Positions 43,155-51,864 of a stretch of 64,000 bases of DNA are shown in pieces; positions within the stretch are counted from its first letter, which is position 1, and each line of letters starts with the position of its first letter. The position numbers and the translations under genes were made by a program. This stretch comes from Lachnospiraceae bacterium. Lineage in GTDB: Bacteria; Bacillota; Clostridia; Lachnospirales; Lachnospiraceae. The stretch covers positions 1 to 64,000 of the forward strand of contig JAUNCZ010000008.1 in NCBI GenBank assembly GCA_030526405.1. The letters are read 5' to 3'. The notes below the pieces were generated by a model. It had not been told where the DNA came from. It made no database searches and saw nothing but the letters and a program-made list of their open reading frames with translations.

Positions 43155-44521
43155 TGAGCTATCAGAAAAATGAACTTCTCACCGTGAGAATCACGGATAT
43201 GGGACTGAACGGAGAAGGAATAGGAAAAACCGATGACGGCTATACTCTGTTTGTGAAGGATACAGTGACAGGGGATCTGGCGGAGATCAAGATCATCAAG
43301 GCCAAGAAGCAGTATGGCTACGGCCGCCTTATGAGACTGATCGAAGCCTCAGAGAAGCGCACAGAGCCCTTCTGTGAGAATGCCAGAGCCTGCGGCGGCT
43401 GCCAGCTGCAGCAGATGTCCTATAAGGAGCAGCTGCTCTGGAAGCAGGAAAAGGTCAGAAACAATCTGATCCGTATCGGCGGATTTGAGAATCCGGAGGT
43501 TCAGCCGGCCATTGGTATGGAGGAGCCTGTAAGATACAGAAATAAGGCACAGTTCCCCATCGGAACAGATAAAGAGGGAAATCCTGTGGCAGGCTTCTAT
43601 GCAGGCCGCACCCACTCCATTATTCCCTGTCTGGACTGTCAGCTGGGGGCGAAGGGCAATGAAGTCATTCTGAAGGCTGTGCTGGAGTGGATGAAGGAAA
43701 ATGGCATCAGCGCCTACAATGAGACCACAGGAAAGGGACTGGTACGCCACTGCCTGATCCGTATCGGACACAGCACCGGTGAGTGGATGGTGTGTCTTGT
43801 GATCAACGGAAAGAAACTTCCGGAAAGCGAAAAGCTGGTGGAGAAGCTCACTGCTATTTCCGGCATGGCCAGCATCACCTTCTGTCCAAATACCAGAAGA
43901 GACAATGTGATCATGGGTGATTCCATCACCCTGTTGTGGGGAGAGCCCTGGATCACAGATACCATCGGTGAGATCCGCTATCAGATTTCCCCGCTGTCCT
44001 TCTACCAGGTGAACCCTGTGCAGACAGAGAAGCTGTACAGCAAGGCACTGGAGTATGCAGACCTGCAGGGGGAGGAAACTGTGTGGGATCTGTACTGTGG
44101 TATCGGAACCATCTCCCTGTTCCTGGCTCAGAAGGCAAAGAAGGTATATGGCGTGGAGATCGTGCCCCAGGCCATTGAGGATGCAAAACAGAATGCAAAG
44201 CTCAACGGAATGGAGAACGCAGAGTTCTATGTGGGCAAGGCAGAGGAGGTGCTACCACATCTCTATGAGACCCAGCAGGTGTATGCAGATGTGATCGTGG
44301 TGGATCCTCCGAGAAAAGGCTGTGACGAGAGCCTGCTGGATACCATGATCCAGATGGCGCCTAAGCGCATCGTCTATGTAAGCTGCGATTCTGCCACTCT
44401 GGCAAGGGATCTGAAGATCCTCTGCAGCAACGGATATACCCTTGATAAGGTACAGCCGGTGGATCAGTTCCCCCATACTGTGCATGTGGAGACGGTATGT
44501 CTTTTGTCCAAACTTTCTTAA
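43154..44521 (+). CDS. rlmD: 23S rRNA (uracil-5-)-methyltransferase, RlmD/RlmCD type
   Basis: 455 residues. A TRAM domain (about 8-65), a 4Fe-4S site with CENARACGGCQL and a later Cys in PCLDCQ, then a SAM domain with DLYCGIGTISLF and the catalytic Cys region VDPPRKGCDE and YVSCDSATLARDL. It makes 5-methyluridine in 23S rRNA. It is translationally coupled to yhaM. Low-GC DNA begins after it. Confidence 0.92.
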   Translation: MSYQKNELLTVRITDMGLNGEGIGKTDDGYTLFVKDTVTGDLAEIKIIKAKKQYGYGRLMRLIEASEKRTEPFCENARACGGCQLQQMSYKEQLLWKQEKVRNNLIRIGGFENPEVQPAIGMEEPVRYRNKAQFPIGTDKEGNPVAGFYAGRTHSIIPCLDCQLGAKGNEVILKAVLEWMKENGISAYNETTGKGLVRHCLIRIGHSTGEWMVCLVINGKKLPESEKLVEKLTAISGMASITFCPNTRRDNVIMGDSITLLWGEPWITDTIGEIRYQISPLSFYQVNPVQTEKLYSKALEYADLQGEETVWDLYCGIGTISLFLAQKAKKVYGVEIVPQAIEDAKQNAKLNGMENAEFYVGKAEEVLPHLYETQQVYADVIVVDPPRKGCDESLLDTMIQMAPKRIVYVSCDSATLARDLKILCSNGYTLDKVQPVDQFPHTVHVETVCLLSKLS

Positions 44522-44641
44522 GTGAAGAGTACTAACGATACGAAGGCGAATATGGACAGCTTGGATGTACTGTCAATTGAAACTTAAACAGAATTTTTGC
44601 TGATAATGGAGAGATACTATAGTTCTCGCTATTTGAAATGA

Positions 44642-44679
44642 AAAAAGATCAACTGTCCTTTTGGGTGGTTGGTCTTTTT
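44642..44679 (+). terminator. Terminator after the RNA methyltransferase gene
   Basis: Thirteen-bp stem with two G-U pairs (44642-44654 with 44667-44679) and T-run. The rest of 44522-44797 holds no gene I can support. Confidence 0.75.
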
Positions 44680-44730
44680 GTGTTTAAGTTGTTGCACAAA
44701 GAGAATGCAATAACTTAGTTTGGATATTTA

Positions 44731-44759
44731 TTGTAGCAGGCAGCAGAATAGGTGATAAT
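44731..44759 (+). promoter_or_regulatory. Promoter of the PTS regulator gene
   Basis: TTGTAG, 17 bases, GATAAT. Confidence 0.55.
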
Positions 44760-44797
44760 AAGGGTACTTTAAGGAAAAGAATGAGAGGAGAGATGGG

Positions 44798-46834
44798 ATG
44801 GCATTGCTTTATATATCTGAGCGGGGGAAAAGATTGTTGGATGTTTTATTGGCACAAAGAGATTATATTACCATAAGTAATCTGACAAAGGCGCTGGATG
44901 TTTCGAGACGTACGGTTTATTACGACATCAGTAAGGTGAATATCTGGTTGAAGCAGGCTGGGATTTCAGAACTTGAGATTGTAAGAGAGAAGGGCCTGTT
45001 TATTCCCTACAAGGATCGTGAAGCGATTCTGCAGTACGTGGAGGAAAACAATGAAGCGACGGTTTACGTTTTTTCACCGGAAGAAAGAGAAAAAGGAATT
45101 ATCTGTGCGTTGATCTATTCTGATAAACCGGTTTATCTGGAACAGATAAGCGAATATTTTGATGTGAGTAGGAATACCGTATTCAAAGATCTGAAGATGG
45201 TGTCAAAACGTCTGGAACAGTATGAACTAGAATTGGATTATCACCCTAAAACAGGTTATCAGATAAAAGGAGATACAGTTCGTGTCAGAGCTTTGTTTAT
45301 GCTGTATTTTAATGAGATGTCTTCACTGTTTCAAAATGGAGCAATGAAATTCTTTGATCTGGAAAAAGTAGAAAGCTATTATATGAAATTAAAGAATATT
45401 GAAGAGGAGCTGAAAGTGCGCTATGTGGAGGGGACGCTGTTAGCCATGTCTGCGATGATTCCTCTGCTTTTCAGACATCGCCGTAGTGTTTCGTTTCCTG
45501 GATTAAAAATACATCAGATGCAGGAAACAACGGAGTACGAATTGGTGGAAAAATACTTTTCCCAGCTCGTTACAGAAGAGAAATGCTATCTTGCAATGCA
45601 TTTATGTGGGTCAAGGGTAAATACTGTCCCTCCCCATTTTTATACCAATCCTTCCAGACAATATATAAGGGATCTTGTAAAGGAAATGATTGCTTTATTT
45701 GAAAAGATGGCCTGTGTTATTTTTGAAGATCCGAAGGAATTGGAAAGAAATTTATTTGTTCATCTTGGAACCTCGTTATTCCGTTATCAGTATGGAATTC
45801 AGATTGGGAACATGCTTGGAAATGATGTGATAAAGGAGTATCCAAATTTGTTTTCTATTACCCGTGCAGTGAGTAAAAAACTGGAAGAAAGTATTGGTGT
45901 ACCAATTCCGGACAGTGAAGTTGCATATCTTGCCCTGCATTTTGGGAGTACTTTGAAAATAGCTGAAAAAGATGGACAGAGACTGAGGATTCTTATTGTA
46001 TGTGTAAATGGCATATCCACTGGAAATATGATCAAACGGGAGGTTCAGAAATTGCTCCCCTTTGCGGAAATTGTGGATGTACGAGCAATGGTGGATATTC
46101 TGAACGTTCAGGATATCTGTGATCTTATCATCAGTACCGTGAAAATAAACACGATTGTGCCAACTATCGTAGTACATCCGATACTGACTGAATTAGATCG
46201 CAAAAACATTCTTAATCACAGATTGATTGCACCGAAAGAAATAGAAATTCGCAGAGATCAGATTTTTCAGGTGATTAAAAAATATGTCTCGCCGGAAGAT
46301 TACGAAAACCTGAAAGATGATCTGATGGCATATCTTCAGGGCGGAATACAGGAATTTTCAATGGAAGATAAGCTGGAACTGAATTTGTGCAAATTGTTGG
46401 ACATACTCAGAGTGAAGATTATTCCGGAAAAATGCAATTGGCAGCAGAGCATCAGGATGGCAGGACAGTATCTGGTGGATTGCGGAAGTATAGATCAGCA
46501 TTATCTGGATACAATCATTATGCAGCTTCAGTACTATGGACCATACATGTTTTTATCTGATTCAGTATTGTTGGCCCATGCGAAACCGGAAGATGGTGTA
46601 AATACACTGGATGTATCATTGACGGTATTCAAGGAGCCGGTTCCATTTGCAGGAGGAAGAAGAGCCGAGTTAATTATCGTTCTTGCAGCAGAAGATCAGG
46701 AAAAACATCTGACAATTCTGCAGGATATCCTTGAGATCGTCAGTGACGAAGAAAAAATGAAAAGGCTTTTAGCGTGTACAGAAGAAGAAAAACTGCTTGG
46801 CACTGTATTTGAGATGTTAAGCAATGAAAAATAA
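44798..46834 (+). CDS. PRD-containing PTS-responsive transcription activator
   Basis: 678 residues, BglG/MtlR/LicR-type. Two N-terminal winged helices (SNLTKALDVSRRTVYYDI, about 25-42; EQISEYFDVSRNTVFKDL, about 112-130), two PRDs (about 185-390, the second with ALHFGST), an EIIB-like domain with Cys in VCVNGISTG, and an EIIA-like domain with His in LLAHAKPEDG. Phosphorylation by HPr and EII proteins sets its activity. It heads the ascorbate-type PTS operon and surely controls it. The DNA is clearly AT-richer than the flanks. Confidence 0.92.
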   Translation: MALLYISERGKRLLDVLLAQRDYITISNLTKALDVSRRTVYYDISKVNIWLKQAGISELEIVREKGLFIPYKDREAILQYVEENNEATVYVFSPEEREKGIICALIYSDKPVYLEQISEYFDVSRNTVFKDLKMVSKRLEQYELELDYHPKTGYQIKGDTVRVRALFMLYFNEMSSLFQNGAMKFFDLEKVESYYMKLKNIEEELKVRYVEGTLLAMSAMIPLLFRHRRSVSFPGLKIHQMQETTEYELVEKYFSQLVTEEKCYLAMHLCGSRVNTVPPHFYTNPSRQYIRDLVKEMIALFEKMACVIFEDPKELERNLFVHLGTSLFRYQYGIQIGNMLGNDVIKEYPNLFSITRAVSKKLEESIGVPIPDSEVAYLALHFGSTLKIAEKDGQRLRILIVCVNGISTGNMIKREVQKLLPFAEIVDVRAMVDILNVQDICDLIISTVKINTIVPTIVVHPILTELDRKNILNHRLIAPKEIEIRRDQIFQVIKKYVSPEDYENLKDDLMAYLQGGIQEFSMEDKLELNLCKLLDILRVKIIPEKCNWQQSIRMAGQYLVDCGSIDQHYLDTIIMQLQYYGPYMFLSDSVLLAHAKPEDGVNTLDVSLTVFKEPVPFAGGRRAELIIVLAAEDQEKHLTILQDILEIVSDEEKMKRLLACTEEEKLLGTVFEMLSNEK

Positions 46835-46981
46835 GCATAATCCGAGTATCCTATTTTGCATAAATGCGCTACATTTTCTGGACTTCTGTGCAACGGCAGT
46901 TGATGATATGATGAGGCCAGTTCGGAAGAACAAAGTCGATCGGCAAGGAAACAGAAATAACCAAGAAAGGAAAGAATTGAC

Positions 46982-47416
46982 ATGGGACTTGTAAAATTGG
47001 AAAATGTAAAGATTTACAAGCAGGCAGATGACTGGCGAGAAGCGATCAGGATTTCTGTAAAGCCTTTGGAGGACGGTGGTTATGTCAAGAGTTGTTACAA
47101 AGATGAGATCATTGGAAATGTGGAAAAACTTGGTCCGTATTTTCTGATCGCAGATGACATTGCAATGCCTCATGCAAGACCTGAACAGGGAACGATTGAA
47201 ACACAGATCGGTATTACATTGTTTCGTGAGGGCGTTCAGTTTGATGGTAAGGAATCAACTGCAAGACTTTTTGTAACGCTGGCTGCAAAAGATAATGATA
47301 GTCATCTGGAGGCATTGGTTAAGATTTCAGAATTATTATCAGACGAAGCAATGGTTGAAGATATTCTGACAGCTTCGGACGAACAGGCATTATATCAGTA
47401 TTTTGAGCGCATTTAG
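46982..47416 (+). CDS. ulaC: PTS EIIA component, ascorbate/mannitol type (UlaC-like)
   Basis: 144 residues. The phosphorylated His is in the AMPHARPEQG motif of fructose/mannitol-type EIIA proteins and UlaC. It passes phosphate from HPr to the EIIB protein. GAAAGGAAAG precedes the ATG. It is first of four clustered PTS genes, 147 bases after the regulator. Confidence 0.9.
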   Translation: MGLVKLENVKIYKQADDWREAIRISVKPLEDGGYVKSCYKDEIIGNVEKLGPYFLIADDIAMPHARPEQGTIETQIGITLFREGVQFDGKESTARLFVTLAAKDNDSHLEALVKISELLSDEAMVEDILTASDEQALYQYFERI

Positions 47417-47436
47417 AAAAAGAAAGGATAAGGATT

Positions 47437-48813
47437 ATGCTCGGTATTTTACAGTTTATTCAGCAGATATTATCAACTCCTGCAATTTTTGTGGGTCTGA
47501 TTGCTTTGTTGGGATTATTATTACAGCGGAAGGATCCGCAGACATGTATTAAGGGTACTATTAAAACAATACTTGGCTTTATTGTTCTGAATGCGGGTGC
47601 TGGTGTGGTTCAGGATTCCATTATTCCATTTGGAGAATTGTTTCAGGCAGCCTTCCATGTAGAGGGTGTTGTACCAAATAATGAAGCAATTACATCACTG
47701 GCATTAAATAGCTATGCTGTTCAGACAGCTTCAATTTTTGCTCTTGGAATGTGCGCAAATATCGTGCTTGCCAGATTTTCGAGACTGAAATATATCTTTT
47801 TGACAGGACATCATGCGCTGTATATGTCATGTCTGATCTCAATAATTATGTCAATTAGCGGACTTACAGGTGCAAAACTTATTATTGCAGGCGCATTACT
47901 CTTGGGTCTGGTTATGTCTGTATTTCCGGCACTTATGCAGCCGACCATTGAAGCAATCACAGGTGATGATTCTCTGGCACTGGGACACTTTGGAAGCGGA
48001 TGCTATTGGTTAAGTGCACAGATCGGGAAACTGTTTGGAAAAAAAGAAGATACAAAGACAACTGAAGATATCAACTTTCCTAAGACTTTATCATTCTTGA
48101 GAGAGAATACAATTTCCATAGCACTTGCAATGTTTTTATGCTATATCGTAGTGTCTGGAGCGGCAGTGTTTACTGCTCCGGCTGAAGCCGCGGAAATTAT
48201 CGGAGAGAATAACTGGATTATTTATTCTATTATTCAGGCAATTACATTTTCAGCAGGTATCTACATTGTTTTATCAGGTGTACGTATGCTGATCAATGAA
48301 ATTGTTCCGGCATTTAAGGGTATTTCTGAAAAACTAGTGCCAAATGCAAAACCGGCATTAGACTGTCCTATTGTTTTTCCATATGCTCCAAACGCAGTAC
48401 TGCTCGGATTTTTCTGTTCATTCATTGGTGGAATTGTTTCACTTGCCATTCTTGCTCTGATGGGAAATGCAGGACTTGCAGTTGCAATTGTACTTCCTGG
48501 TGCGGTTCTTCACTTCTTTTGTGGAGCAACAGCAGGTGTCTGCGGTAATGCGCGAGGTGGTTTAAAAGGCTGCATTGCCGGCGCATTTATACATGGAGTG
48601 GTTGCAACATTTCTGATTGCGGGAATGTATCCTGTATTAAGCTCTATGGGATTTGCAAATACAACCTATTCAGATACAGACTTCACAATTGTGGGTATTG
48701 TATTTGGAAATCTGACAAAGTATGTCAGCGGAAATATGATGCTTGGAATTATTGTTATATTATTCCTGATTCCGATTGTATATAACGTATTAACCGGAAA
48801 AAGGGAAGCATAA
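47437..48813 (+). CDS. ulaA: PTS EIIC permease, ascorbate family (UlaA-like)
   Basis: 458 residues with about ten to twelve hydrophobic helices and the UlaA-type words GFIVLNAGAGVV, FLTGHHALYMS and GSGCYWLSAQIGKLFG. It carries the sugar through the membrane during phosphorylation. The family transports L-ascorbate, but no ascorbate catabolic genes (ulaD, ulaE, ulaF, ulaG) are present, so the substrate could differ. AAGGATAAGGA lies before the ATG. Confidence 0.92.
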   Translation: MLGILQFIQQILSTPAIFVGLIALLGLLLQRKDPQTCIKGTIKTILGFIVLNAGAGVVQDSIIPFGELFQAAFHVEGVVPNNEAITSLALNSYAVQTASIFALGMCANIVLARFSRLKYIFLTGHHALYMSCLISIIMSISGLTGAKLIIAGALLLGLVMSVFPALMQPTIEAITGDDSLALGHFGSGCYWLSAQIGKLFGKKEDTKTTEDINFPKTLSFLRENTISIALAMFLCYIVVSGAAVFTAPAEAAEIIGENNWIIYSIIQAITFSAGIYIVLSGVRMLINEIVPAFKGISEKLVPNAKPALDCPIVFPYAPNAVLLGFFCSFIGGIVSLAILALMGNAGLAVAIVLPGAVLHFFCGATAGVCGNARGGLKGCIAGAFIHGVVATFLIAGMYPVLSSMGFANTTYSDTDFTIVGIVFGNLTKYVSGNMMLGIIVILFLIPIVYNVLTGKREA

Positions 48814-48849
48814 ATTATTATTTTAGAATTAGATAACGGAGGAATAGCA

Positions 48850-49128
48850 ATGATTAAAAAAATAATGTGTTTTTGTGGCTCAGGATTAGGTACCTCTTTT
48901 GTGATGGAAATGAATGCAAAAAAAGCATTAAAAAATCTTGGGATTGAAGGTGTTACAGTAGAGCATTCTACTATTGATGATGTGGTTCCGGGAGCGGCAG
49001 ATCTCTTTATTTGCAGTGCGGATCTTCTTCCGAATGCAGAAAAAGCAGGTAAAGCGATTGGATTAAATAATATGGTTGCTGTAAAGGAAATTCAGGAAAA
49101 ACTGAAAGCAGCTTTTGAAGAAGAGTAA
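48850..49128 (+). CDS. ulaB: PTS EIIB component (UlaB-like)
   Basis: 92 residues of the lactose/cellobiose-fold EIIB group. The phosphocysteine is in CFCGSGLGTSF at the end of the first strand. GGAGGAA lies before the ATG. It receives phosphate from the EIIA component and gives it to the sugar bound in the EIIC. Confidence 0.93.
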   Translation: MIKKIMCFCGSGLGTSFVMEMNAKKALKNLGIEGVTVEHSTIDDVVPGAADLFICSADLLPNAEKAGKAIGLNNMVAVKEIQEKLKAAFEEE

Positions 49129-49147
49129 AAAACAGGAAGATGAATAT

Positions 49148-49405
49148 ATGTTAGCTTTTCATTATACCATTACAGATGAGTCCGGAATTCATGCAAGACC
49201 AGCGGGACTTCTTGTAAAAGAAGCAAAGAAGTACGAAAGCAAAATCATGATAAAAACGGGAGTAAAGTCTGTGGAAGCCACAAAACTGATGGCGATCATG
49301 AGTCTGGGTATTAAATGCGGACAGGATGTGGAAGTGGAAATCTCCGGTCCAGATGAGCAGAACGCATTTGATGAATTGAAGAACTTTTTTAACACAAATC
49401 TGTAG
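49148..49405 (+). CDS. HPr paralogue without the regulatory Ser46
   Basis: 85 residues, the length of HPr. His15 in SGIHARPAG, the site phosphorylated by enzyme I, is intact. The segment equal to N-L-K-Ser46-I-M-G in Bacillus HPr reads EATKLMA, with Lys at position 46. HPr kinase could therefore not phosphorylate it and it should not act as a CcpA co-repressor. The ATG at 49148 follows AGGAAGA, 20 bases after ulaB. It is probably the dedicated phosphocarrier of this PTS. Confidence 0.88.
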   Translation: MLAFHYTITDESGIHARPAGLLVKEAKKYESKIMIKTGVKSVEATKLMAIMSLGIKCGQDVEVEISGPDEQNAFDELKNFFNTNL

Positions 49406-49449
49406 AAAAATATCTGCAGAACAGAAGAGAAACAGAAATAATTCAGATA

Positions 49450-49603
49450 TACAAGGTGTCCGCCATGCGGAATAATAGGGAAGAGGAGTGTAATTCTCTC
49501 ACGGTCACGCCAATGTAATAGAGGAGCTGTATTTCATATATGTCACTGGGAAATCAGGAAAACGGAATACGGTTATGATACCAGAGCCAGAAGACCTGCA
49601 TTG
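49450..49603 (+). promoter_or_regulatory. Cobalamin riboswitch
   Basis: The conserved B12-box parts come in order: AATAATAGGGAA, GTGTAATTCTC, CACGGTCACGCCAATGTAA, the CACTGGGAAATCAGG segment and the 3' hallmark GAGCCAGAAGACCTGC. AGGT (49454-49457) can pair with ACCT (49594-49597) to close the aptamer. Downstream TGCAGG (49683-49688) can pair with CCTGCA (49595-49600), a possible alternative fold. No B12-related gene follows before a terminator. Confidence 0.92.
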
Positions 49604-49756
49604 AAAAATTATGCGACGCATTCTCGTGATTTGAATCGTGAGTACTTGAGGCTGTGGATTAGCTGTTTTTGAAAAATTACAGTGCAGGGAATACCGGTTA
49701 TTGTATCGAATGAGGATATGGGGCTGTCGCAACAACTGTTGCGATGGCCCCTTTTT
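49604..49756 (+). terminator. Riboswitch expression platform and terminator
   Basis: Between the aptamer and the terminator are about 116 bases with no credible gene (longest ATG frame seven codons). The terminator is a hairpin of GGGGC / GCCCC and TCGCAAC / GTTGCGA around a TG/TG mismatch (49720-49751), then five T. The region could be a small RNA made under B12 control. Confidence 0.8.
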
Positions 49757-49854
49757 GTTGTATATGGGAGAAAAGAGCCAAAGTCTGGGCATTTGCAGTA
49801 TTGAAATTCTGTTTCTTTAGCGTGACACAGCGATATTGTACTGAAATAAAAACA

Positions 49855-49883
49855 TTGACAGCCTAAGCATCCTGTGCTAATAT
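49855..49883 (+). promoter_or_regulatory. Promoter of the sulfate operon
   Basis: TTGACA, exactly 17 bases, TAATAT. The first operator dyad begins with the final base of the -10 box region. Confidence 0.85.
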
Positions 49884-49900
49884 CCTACTAAGCCGATAGG
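49884..49900 (+). promoter_or_regulatory. Candidate Rrf2-type operator 1
   Basis: CCTACTAAGCCGATAGG, an imperfect dyad CCTA(C)-N7-ATAGG directly after the -10 box, over the transcription start. It shares 13 of 17 bases with operator 2. Confidence 0.65.
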
Positions 49901-49949
49901 TTATATAGGGAGATGAAGAACTCCTTTATTTTTTAAATATATAACCTAT
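49896..49949 (+). promoter_or_regulatory. 12-bp inverted repeat in the sulfate operon leader
   Basis: ATAGGTTATATA (49896-49907) and TATATAACCTAT (49938-49949) are exact complements 30 bases apart. In RNA they could form a long leader stem; in DNA they link the two operators. Confidence 0.6.
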
Positions 49950-49961
49950 TAAACATATAGG
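49945..49961 (+). promoter_or_regulatory. Candidate Rrf2-type operator 2
   Basis: CCTATTAAACATATAGG, dyad CCTAT-N7-ATAGG, 61 bases downstream of operator 1 and 21 before the first gene. Confidence 0.65.
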
Positions 49962-49982
49962 CAAATAAGGTGAAAAGAAGCT

Positions 49983-51032
49983 ATGAAAAAGAGCACAGGA
50001 AAAATATTAAAATGTATGCTTCCCCTTGCAGCTGCTGTGCTGTGTTCGGGATGCGGAATGACAAAGAGGGATTACATTATCAATGTTTCCTACGATCCCA
50101 CCCGAGAGCTGTATGAAAGCTACAATCAGCTGTTTCTGGAGCACTGGAGGGAGATAGGGGGAACCGAAATTGAGATTATCCAGTCCCATGGCGGCTCAGG
50201 AAAGCAGGCGCTGGAGGTGGCCAACGGCCTGGAGGCGGATGTGGTTACACTGGCCCTGGAGCAGGACATCAACGCCATTGCAGATTCAGGAATGATCGAT
50301 GAGGGATTTATCAATGAGTTCCCTGAAGATTCTGCTCCCTACACCTCCTCCATCGTTTTTCTGGTACGGAGGGATAATCCCAAGGATATCAGAGACTGGG
50401 ATGACCTGCTGAGGGAGGATGTGGATGTAATCACTCCCAATCCCAAGACCAGCGGCGGAGCCAGATGGAATTACCTGGCAGCCTGGTACTATTTTGAAAA
50501 GCAGGGAATGGCAGAGGAGGAAGTGGTAAAAGCCATGGAAACCCTCTTCCATAACGTTCTGGTGCTGGATTCAGGAGCCAGAGCATCCACCACCACTTTC
50601 GTGGAAAACGGACAGGGTGATGTACTTCTTGCCTGGGAAAATGAAGCCTTTTTAAGTCTGAAGGAATATCCCGGTGAATATGAGATTGTGGTGCCTTCCG
50701 TTTCCGTCAGATGTCAGCCCACAGTGGCCATTGTGGACGAGATGGTAAGAAAGCATGAAACAGAGACCATCGCCCAGGAATACCTGCAGTATCTGTACAG
50801 TGACGAGGCACAGGAACTGGTGGCAGAGAATTACTACCGACCTGTTCAGCAGGAGGTTCTTCAGCAATATGCAATAGAAGGCAGCCAGAGAGTGATCCAG
50901 GAAATTCCGGAGGATCAGAAATGGATCGTGGAGGATGTGGATCTGGTAGACATTGCACACTTTGGAGGCTGGAAGGAAGCCACCAGAAAACATTTTGCAG
51001 ATGGGGGGGTCTTTGACAGTATCTATGAATAA
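49983..51032 (+). CDS. sbp: Sulfate ABC transporter substrate-binding lipoprotein
   Basis: 349 residues. Lipoprotein signal with lipobox LCSGC (Cys near 23), then a periplasmic-binding fold with the Sbp/CysP words SYDPTREL, QSHGGSGKQA, VTLALEQDI and NPKTSGGARWNYL. It captures sulfate or thiosulfate outside the membrane. It is the first gene of the operon, behind the dyad-containing promoter, and overlaps cysT by 8 bases. Confidence 0.95.
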   Translation: MKKSTGKILKCMLPLAAAVLCSGCGMTKRDYIINVSYDPTRELYESYNQLFLEHWREIGGTEIEIIQSHGGSGKQALEVANGLEADVVTLALEQDINAIADSGMIDEGFINEFPEDSAPYTSSIVFLVRRDNPKDIRDWDDLLREDVDVITPNPKTSGGARWNYLAAWYYFEKQGMAEEEVVKAMETLFHNVLVLDSGARASTTTFVENGQGDVLLAWENEAFLSLKEYPGEYEIVVPSVSVRCQPTVAIVDEMVRKHETETIAQEYLQYLYSDEAQELVAENYYRPVQQEVLQQYAIEGSQRVIQEIPEDQKWIVEDVDLVDIAHFGGWKEATRKHFADGGVFDSIYE

Positions 51033-51852
51033 AGGAAAACAGAGGAGAGTGATTCCGGGATTTGGTCTGACATTTGGAATTACCATTTCCATGCTCAGTG
51101 TGATCGTTCTGATTCCCCTTTGCTCTCTGATCATCTACTCAGCAAAATTATCCCCGGCAGAATTCTGGGGAATCATCTCAGGGAAACGAGTGCTGCATGC
51201 CTATTTTGTCAGCATGTCAACGGCCTGTATCGCCTCCCTGATCAACGCAGGGATCGGTCTTATCATGGCATGGGTTTTAGTCAGATATGAGTTTCCCGGA
51301 AAAAAGATCATGGACGGCATGATCGAATTGCCCTTTGCACTGCCCACTGCAGTGGCGGGCATTGCCCTGACACACCTGACCACAAAGGAGGGCTGGATCG
51401 GAGCATTTTTTGACCGGTTCGGCATCCAGATTGCCTATACAAAGGCAGGCATCGTATTTGCCCTGGTGTTTGTGGGAATTCCATTTGTGGTGAGAAGTGT
51501 TCAGCCGGTGCTGGAAAAGCTGGATGGCTCCTATGAGGAGGCCATGGAAATCCTGGGTGGAACACCTGCCTACACCTTTGTGAAGGTGATTCTTCCGGAA
51601 ATCCTGCCGGCACTGATCGGAGGCTTTACCATGGCCTTTGCAAGATGCCTGGGCGAATACGGAAGCGTGGTGTTCATTGCTGGAAACAAGCCCATGGATA
51701 CAGAGATCGCACCTTTGATGATCATGTCAAAGCTGCAGGAATTTGACTATGAGGCAGCAACTGCCATTGCATTGCTGATGCTGCTTACGGCATTTGTAAT
51801 CCTTCTGCTGAACTCGGCCTTCCAGTACAGAGCAGCCAGAATGGTGAAATAG
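51025..51852 (+). CDS. cysT: Sulfate ABC transporter permease CysT
   Basis: 275 residues with six membrane helices and the EAA-type loop (DGSYEEAMEILGGTPAYTFVKVILP). Forms the membrane channel with CysW. I take ATG at 51025, overlapping the end of sbp, which starts the protein just before its first helix; an in-frame ATG at 51001 is possible. Confidence 0.93.
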   Translation: MNKGKQRRVIPGFGLTFGITISMLSVIVLIPLCSLIIYSAKLSPAEFWGIISGKRVLHAYFVSMSTACIASLINAGIGLIMAWVLVRYEFPGKKIMDGMIELPFALPTAVAGIALTHLTTKEGWIGAFFDRFGIQIAYTKAGIVFALVFVGIPFVVRSVQPVLEKLDGSYEEAMEILGGTPAYTFVKVILPEILPALIGGFTMAFARCLGEYGSVVFIAGNKPMDTEIAPLMIMSKLQEFDYEAATAIALLMLLTAFVILLLNSAFQYRAARMVK

Positions 51853-51864
51853 GAGAAAAACAGA

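Noticed and set aside
46858..46900. Sigma-54 promoter before the EIIA gene (some PTS operons with PRD regulators use one)
   Set aside because: The closest sequence has GG and GC separated by 8 bases, not 10, so it does not fit the consensus.
49450..49982. B12 riboswitch controlling the sulfate transporter
   Set aside because: A strong terminator at 49720-49756 and a separate sigma-A promoter at 49855-49883 stand between them.
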